Shown: piece after piece, positions 7,390 to 10,651 of the stretch
Layout of the letters: the number at the start of each line of letters is the position of its first letter
Numbering within the stretch: position 1 is the stretch's first letter
Source: an uncultured Clostridia bacterium
GTDB lineage: Bacteria; Bacillota; Clostridia; Christensenellales; QALW01
Reading direction: 5' to 3'
Length of the DNA: 10,651 nucleotides
NCBI GenBank assembly: GCA_900550765.1
Contig: URTC01000030.1
Span: forward strand, 1-10,651
The notes under the pieces: model-generated
Database searches by the model: none
Seen by the model: the letters and a program-made list of their open reading frames with translations, nothing else
Told to the model about the DNA's origin: nothing
Made by a program: the position numbers and the translations under genes

Positions 7390-8712
7390 ATGAAAATCAC
7401 ATTTATGGGTGCAGGCAGCACCGTATTTGCCAGAAACGTCATCGGTGACTGCATGTGTTCGGATATTTTAAAAAACAGTGAGTTTGCCCTGTATGACATT
7501 GATCCCAAACGGGTAAAGGAGAGCGAATCCATTCTGCGCGCCATTAATAAAGGAAAGGGAAATCCGGCTGTCATCACTTCTTACTGCGGCGCAGATAACA
7601 GAAAGGCTGCTTTAAAGGGCGCGGCATTTGTCGTAAATGCTATTCAGGTAGGCGGCTACGATCCCTGTACCATTACCGATTTTGAAATTCCCAAAAAATA
7701 CGGGTTGCGCCAAACCATCGCCGACACTTTGGGGATCGGCGGAATCATGCGCACCCTGCGTACGATTCCTGTATTGGAAGATTTTGCCCGGGATATGGAA
7801 GAAGTTTGCCCCGACGCCCTGTTTTTGAATTATACCAATCCTATGGCGATGCTTTCCGGTTATATGCAGCGCTACACGGGCGTAAAGACGGTAGGCCTTT
7901 GCCACAGTGTTCAGGTATGCTCTGAGCGGCTGCTAACCGATTTAGATATGCGTGACAAGCTGGAAGGCCGTAAAGAGCTGATCGCCGGCATCAATCATAT
8001 GGCCTGGCTGCTGGAAATTAAAGATAAAAACGGTTGCGATCTCTATCCAGAAATCAAAAAAAGAGCGCTGGAAAAATTAGAAAATGACCATGAAGGCAAA
8101 GACCTGGTTCGGTATGACTATATCCGCCGCTTGGGCTATTACTGCACTGAATCCAGTGAGCATAATGCTGAATACAATATGTTCTACATAAAGTCTAAGT
8201 ATCCCGAGCTGATCGATCGGTACAATATCCCGCTGGACGAATATCCCCGCCGCTGCGTCAACCAGATCAACGGCTGGGCCGCACAGTATGAAGAACTGGC
8301 CAATAAGGATATTATCGAACACGACCGCTCCCGCGAATATGCCTCACACATCATGGAGGCTATCGTTACCGGCACACCTTACCAGATCGGCGGCAATGTA
8401 CTGAATAAAAATTTTCTGATCGAAAATCTGCCGGAAGACGCCTGCGTAGAGGTTCCCTGCCTGGTAAACGGCCGCGGCGTGAATCCCTGCAGCGTAGGCA
8501 AGCTTCCGCCGCAGCTGGCAGCCATGAATATGACCAACATCAACGTACAGTTGCTGACAATCGATGCTGCCGTTACCAGAAAAAAAGAACGCATCTATCA
8601 GGCTGCAATGCTGGATCCTCACACCGGAAGCGAGCTGGACATCGATACCATTGTAAAAATGGTGGATGAACTGATTGCCGAACATGGTTCCTGGCTGCCT
8701 GAATATCACTGA
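7390..8712 (+). CDS. melA: Alpha-galactosidase, glycoside hydrolase family 4 (MelA type)
   Basis: A 440-residue cytosolic enzyme that hydrolyses alpha-galactosides such as melibiose. It uses the GH4 mechanism with NAD+ and a divalent metal, by oxidation and elimination. The N-terminal Rossmann loop is ITFMGAGSTVFARNVIGD (3-20), with ALYDID at about 33-38. LNYTNPMAM (147-154) carries the conserved Asn150. GLCHSVQ (169-175) with Cys171 and GINHMAWLLEI (200-210) with His203 are the metal-binding motifs. The GLCHSVQ/NHMA pair points to alpha-galactosidase, not to 6-phospho-glycosidase or alpha-glucosidase members. A related GH4 activity such as alpha-galacturonidase cannot be excluded. The start has AAAGGAGG 8 bp upstream. 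The gene is monocistronic, divergent from the AraC-type gene, with no transporter adjacent, so uptake must be encoded elsewhere. Confidence 0.9.
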   Translation: MKITFMGAGSTVFARNVIGDCMCSDILKNSEFALYDIDPKRVKESESILRAINKGKGNPAVITSYCGADNRKAALKGAAFVVNAIQVGGYDPCTITDFEIPKKYGLRQTIADTLGIGGIMRTLRTIPVLEDFARDMEEVCPDALFLNYTNPMAMLSGYMQRYTGVKTVGLCHSVQVCSERLLTDLDMRDKLEGRKELIAGINHMAWLLEIKDKNGCDLYPEIKKRALEKLENDHEGKDLVRYDYIRRLGYYCTESSEHNAEYNMFYIKSKYPELIDRYNIPLDEYPRRCVNQINGWAAQYEELANKDIIEHDRSREYASHIMEAIVTGTPYQIGGNVLNKNFLIENLPEDACVEVPCLVNGRGVNPCSVGKLPPQLAAMNMTNINVQLLTIDAAVTRKKERIYQAAMLDPHTGSELDIDTIVKMVDELIAEHGSWLPEYH

Positions 8713-8724
8713 CCTTATCATCTC

Positions 8725-8751
8725 AGCCGCCCTGAAAGGGCGGCTTTTTTT
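8725..8751 (+). terminator. Intrinsic terminator after the GH4 gene
   Basis: A perfect 9-bp stem, AGCCGCCCT (8725-8733) with AGGGCGGCT (8737-8745), a GAA loop, and seven T's (8745-8751). It is a strong factor-independent terminator 12 bp after the stop codon. Confidence 0.96.
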
Positions 8752-8811
8752 GTCGCTTCTTCTACAAAATTCAGCACAAAAGAAACTTTAATAAAAATTT
8801 TCTTTTTTCGC

Positions 8812-8840
8812 TTGCCATTTCAAACAGTTTATGATACAAT
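8812..8840 (+). promoter_or_regulatory. Promoter of the DegV-family gene
   Basis: TTGCCA (8812-8817), a 17-bp spacer and TACAAT (8835-8840), each one or two bases from consensus. Initiation is expected near 8847. AAGAGGTG (8868-8875) is the ribosome site before ATG 8883. Confidence 0.8.
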
Positions 8841-8882
8841 TACACTTAGTTTTAAATACTATTTGTCAAGAGGTGTCATATT

Positions 8883-9740
8883 ATGAAATATGGAATTACA
8901 GTAGACTCAGGCTGCGATCTGATTGCAATAAACGAATGGACTCAAGATACCGTTTCTTTCACCCGTGTTCCGCTGAAGCTGGAAATCGGAGAAAAAGAAT
9001 TTATCGATGACGAAACATTAAATGTTCAGGAATTCATGCGGGAAATGTCAGATTTTCCAGGCAAAACAGGCAGTGCGGCTCCCAGTCCTGACGAATGGTA
9101 CAATGCTTTCAGCAAAGCCGACTGCACCTTTGCCTTGACGATCTCCGGAACGATCTCCGGCAGCATCTCCAGTGCCAGAGCCGCCAGGCAGCTGTTAAGT
9201 GAAAAAGAACCGGAAAAGAAAGTATTTATTATTGATTCTCTTTCCGCCGGTCCTGAAATCTCACTTCTGACCCGCAAACTGACAGAGCTGATTCAACAGG
9301 GCCTTACGCCTGAAGAGATCTGTATCCGTTTAGAAGAATATCGCAAACATACCCATTTGCTTTTCTTGCTGGAATCTATGGATAACTTGGTCAAAATCGG
9401 ACGTGTAAGTAAATTAAAGGGCGTCATTGCCGGCATGCTGAAAATCAAGGTTTTAGGCGCGGCTACCGAAGCCGGTACCGTGGGCCTGCTGTATAAACCG
9501 CGGGGACGCATTTCCATGCTGACAAAAGCCTTAGAGGAGATGTTCCTTCGCGGATTTCAAGGCGGCAGAGTCATCATCAGTCATTGCTTCAATGAAGAAA
9601 GCGTCCAGCATATCCAAAACGCTCTGATAGAAAAATTTCCCTCCTGCGATATTTTCATTACTCCTACCAGCGGCCTGTGCAGCTATTATGCAGAAAACAA
9701 AGGATTGCTGATTGGTTTTGAAGACCTCGCGCCGGTATAA
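8883..9740 (+). CDS. DegV-family (FakB-like) fatty-acid-binding protein
   Basis: The protein has 285 residues, the usual length. DegV proteins bind one fatty acid; FakB members present it to the kinase FakA for phosphorylation and entry into phospholipid synthesis. Family features are YGITVDSGCDL at the N-terminus (VDS-x-x-DL type), FTRVPLKLEIGEKEFIDDE (26-44), the KTGSAAPSPDEW loop (61-72), LTISGTISGSISSARAA (85-101), VFIIDSLSAGPEISLL (114-129), and ESMDNLVKIGRVSKLKG followed by LKIKVLG in the C-terminal lobe. No signal peptide or membrane segment is seen. The gene stands alone between its own promoter and terminator, without fakA or another kinase nearby, so which FakB role it has is unknown. 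Confidence 0.93.
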   Translation: MKYGITVDSGCDLIAINEWTQDTVSFTRVPLKLEIGEKEFIDDETLNVQEFMREMSDFPGKTGSAAPSPDEWYNAFSKADCTFALTISGTISGSISSARAARQLLSEKEPEKKVFIIDSLSAGPEISLLTRKLTELIQQGLTPEEICIRLEEYRKHTHLLFLLESMDNLVKIGRVSKLKGVIAGMLKIKVLGAATEAGTVGLLYKPRGRISMLTKALEEMFLRGFQGGRVIISHCFNEESVQHIQNALIEKFPSCDIFITPTSGLCSYYAENKGLLIGFEDLAPV

Positions 9741-9750
9741 ATACAAAATA

Positions 9751-9777
9751 AAAAATCTGTCCATGGGACAGATTTTT
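9751..9777 (+). terminator. Intrinsic terminator after the DegV-family gene
   Basis: A perfect 12-bp stem, AAAAATCTGTCC (9751-9762) with GGACAGATTTTT (9766-9777), around an ATG triloop, followed by ATTTTTT. It begins 10 bp after the stop. The A-run at its 5' side means it could also act on the opposite strand. Confidence 0.92.
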
Positions 9778-9948
9778 ATTTTTTCACAGAACACCTTATA
9801 TTATATATGACTAATTCAGTGCATATACATTTAAAATGCTTTACTCTTCCTATAAAAAATATCGCCAGTTATCAGAAAATAGCTTTGCATTTTGTACTGT
9901 TTTTAGCCTTTCTCATCGATCCCCAGCGCAGACTCCCATCTTTTGTTA

Positions 9949-10002
9949 TTTTGTGGTTTTATTTGAAAGTTTTGTGGTTTTTCTTCAGTTTTTTATTGTT
10001 TT
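9949..10002. repeat. Three phased T-rich direct repeats, candidate regulator sites
   Basis: TTTTGTGGTTTT occurs exactly at 9949-9960 and 9970-9981. TTTTATTGTTTT (10 of 12 matching) lies at 9991-10002. The starts are 21 bp apart each time, and the last copy ends 15 bp before the -35 box. This suits cooperative binding of an activator on one DNA face. The surrounding T-richness makes chance similarity possible. Confidence 0.4.
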
Positions 10003-10017
10003 TTTCTGTTTTTTGTA

Positions 10018-10046
10018 TTGACATACCATTCTTTTTGGATTAGAAT
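10018..10046 (+). promoter_or_regulatory. Promoter of the eutS/eutP operon
   Basis: A perfect TTGACA (10018-10023), a 17-bp spacer and TAGAAT (10041-10046). Initiation is expected near 10053, giving a leader of about 56 nt before ATG 10109. Confidence 0.85.
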
Positions 10047-10108
10047 ATAGGTGAATAAATTTGGCTTACTGAAAATACTGCAGTAAAGCAGCTATAGAAA
10101 GGAATCTC

Positions 10109-10480
10109 ATGGCACAATATTCAGACGGCAACGAAGGCAAAACAAGAATCATCCAAGAGCTGGTTCCGGGAAAGCAAATTACGCTTGCCCATATCATAGC
10201 TAACCCGGATATTGAAATCTATACAAAGCTGGGACATGATCCGGCAGACGATCATTCCGGCGCCATCGGAATCGTTACCATGACGCCTTCTGAGACCGCT
10301 ATTATCGCCGCGGATCTGGCAACCAAAGCATCCGGCGCGATGCTTGGATTTGTGGATCGCTTCAGTGGTACCCTGATCATTACCGGTACAGTATCCCAGG
10401 TAGAAGCTTCGGTTACGGCCGTGACCGACTATGTAAAAAACACGCTGAATTTTACTGTTTGTCCAATCACGAAAACATGA
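10109..10480 (+). CDS. eutS: Bacterial microcompartment shell protein, EutS/PduU family
   Basis: A circularly permuted BMC-domain shell protein that forms hexamers in the facets of a metabolosome, most likely for ethanolamine or 1,2-propanediol breakdown. It has 123 residues, slightly longer than typical EutS/PduU (about 111-116), mainly through a polar N-terminus. Family motifs are RIIQELVPGKQITLAHIIANP (13-33, the extra N-terminal strand of the permuted fold), GAIGIVTMTPSETAIIAADLATKASGAMLGFVDRFSGTLIITG (51-93), and a C-terminal FTVCPIT that matches the EutS ending FTTCEIT. AAAGGA precedes the ATG. The stop overlaps the next gene by 4 nt. Pairing with a EutP/PduV gene occurs in both eut and pdu loci, so pduU is an equally possible name until the rest of the locus is seen. 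Confidence 0.92.
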   Translation: MAQYSDGNEGKTRIIQELVPGKQITLAHIIANPDIEIYTKLGHDPADDHSGAIGIVTMTPSETAIIAADLATKASGAMLGFVDRFSGTLIITGTVSQVEASVTAVTDYVKNTLNFTVCPITKT

Positions 10481-10651
10481 ACAAAGTCATTTTCGTCGGC
10501 CGCAGCGGTGCGGGAAAAACCACACTGACACAAGCGCTTTCCGGAGAGGGTCTCCACTACGCAAAAACACAGGACGTAAAAAACGACGGTTTTATGATTG
10601 ACACTCCCGGCGAATATGCCGAGGAACGGCACTTGGGCGGTGCAATCGCGG
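10477..10651 (+). CDS. eutP: EutP/PduV-family P-loop protein, partial (N-terminal 58 codons)
   Basis: Begins at ATG 10477, overlapping the eutS stop as ATGA, and runs off the window. The visible sequence MNKVIFVGRSGAGKTTLTQAL holds a Walker A/P-loop (GRSGAGKTT, residues 8-16). It is followed by YAKTQDVKNDGFMIDTPGEYAEERHLGGAIA, where KTQ is the switch-I-like motif and DTPGEY the G3-like motif that define EutP/PduV. The family is Ras-like in fold and is linked to microcompartments; EutP has been reported as an acetate kinase and PduV as associated with the shell. Normal length is about 140-150 residues, so roughly 60% lies outside. Whether it is EutP or PduV depends on genes beyond the window. 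Confidence 0.93.
   Translation, partial: MNKVIFVGRSGAGKTTLTQALSGEGLHYAKTQDVKNDGFMIDTPGEYAEERHLGGAIA

Larger units (their letters stand above)
9778..10108. other. 331-bp noncoding T-rich region upstream of the microcompartment genes
   Basis: No credible gene is seen. Short open frames (for example 9807-10043) have no ribosome site, read T-rich DNA as phenylalanine and leucine, and overlap the promoter. From about 9940 to 10017 the plus strand is very rich in T, with phased T-rich repeats. A consensus promoter follows at 10018-10046. The leader (about 10053-10108) contains a small stem, GCTTACTG (10064-10071) with CAGTAAAGC (10081-10089, one bulged A), without a T-tract, so it is not a terminator. 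Confidence 0.7.

Noticed and set aside
9807..10043. A 78-residue open frame with a hydrophobic C-terminus upstream of eutS, a possible small membrane protein.
   Set aside because: There is no ribosome site before the ATG. The hydrophobic residues come from T-rich DNA, and the frame runs through the -35 and most of the spacer of a strong promoter.
10064..10089. Leader stem GCTTACTG/CAGTAAAGC before eutS as an EutV (ANTAR) antitermination target.
   Set aside because: The loop is nine bases, not the hexaloop with conserved A and G. There is no convincing second hairpin and no terminator T-tract.
1..10651. CRISPR arrays, tRNA or rRNA genes, insertion sequences, phage genes.
   Set aside because: No regularly spaced repeats, tRNA-like cloverleaf, transposase motifs or terminal inverted repeats were seen on reading both strands.

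Overview
The window looks like chromosome from an anaerobic low-to-mid-GC Firmicute of class Clostridia. The evidence is the purE-C-F-M-N gene order, the clostridial style of PurE and of the separate AICAR transformylase, strong AGGAGG-type ribosome sites, sigma-A-type promoters, a ZTP riboswitch, and the start of a bacterial microcompartment locus. The genus cannot be named from sequence reading alone.

Left part (about 1-6340, minus strand): a de novo purine biosynthesis operon, transcribed right to left. It starts at a near-consensus promoter (TTGACG, 17 bp, TATAAT; 6309-6337). A leader follows that carries a recognisable ZTP/ZMP (pfl) riboswitch and an intrinsic terminator, then purE, purC, purF, purM, purN, purO and a stand-alone AICAR transformylase that runs off the window at base 1. 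Most junctions overlap by 4 nt (ATGA), so translation is probably coupled. Two points stand out. The usual bifunctional PurH is replaced by a PurO-type IMP cyclohydrolase plus a separate transformylase. purC is broken by a -1 frameshift at a run of five A's.

Middle (6428-8751): a divergent pair, an AraC-family regulator (minus) and a GH4 alpha-galactosidase of MelA type (plus). They share a 122-bp intergenic region with back-to-back -10 boxes and a 9-bp direct repeat at 21-bp spacing, a layout expected for AraC-type operators. A strong terminator follows the glycosidase gene.

Right part (8812-10651, plus strand): a single DegV-family (FakB-like) fatty-acid-binding protein gene with its own promoter and terminator. 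Next comes a 331-bp T-rich noncoding stretch with three phased T-rich repeats and a consensus promoter. After it are eutS/pduU (microcompartment shell protein) and, overlapping by 4 nt, the first 58 codons of eutP/pduV (P-loop GTPase-like). These two are probably the first genes of an ethanolamine or propanediol utilisation locus that continues beyond the window.

The genes fall into independent units: purine synthesis with feedback from a folate/purine alarmone, alpha-galactoside use, lipid handling, and a microcompartment locus.
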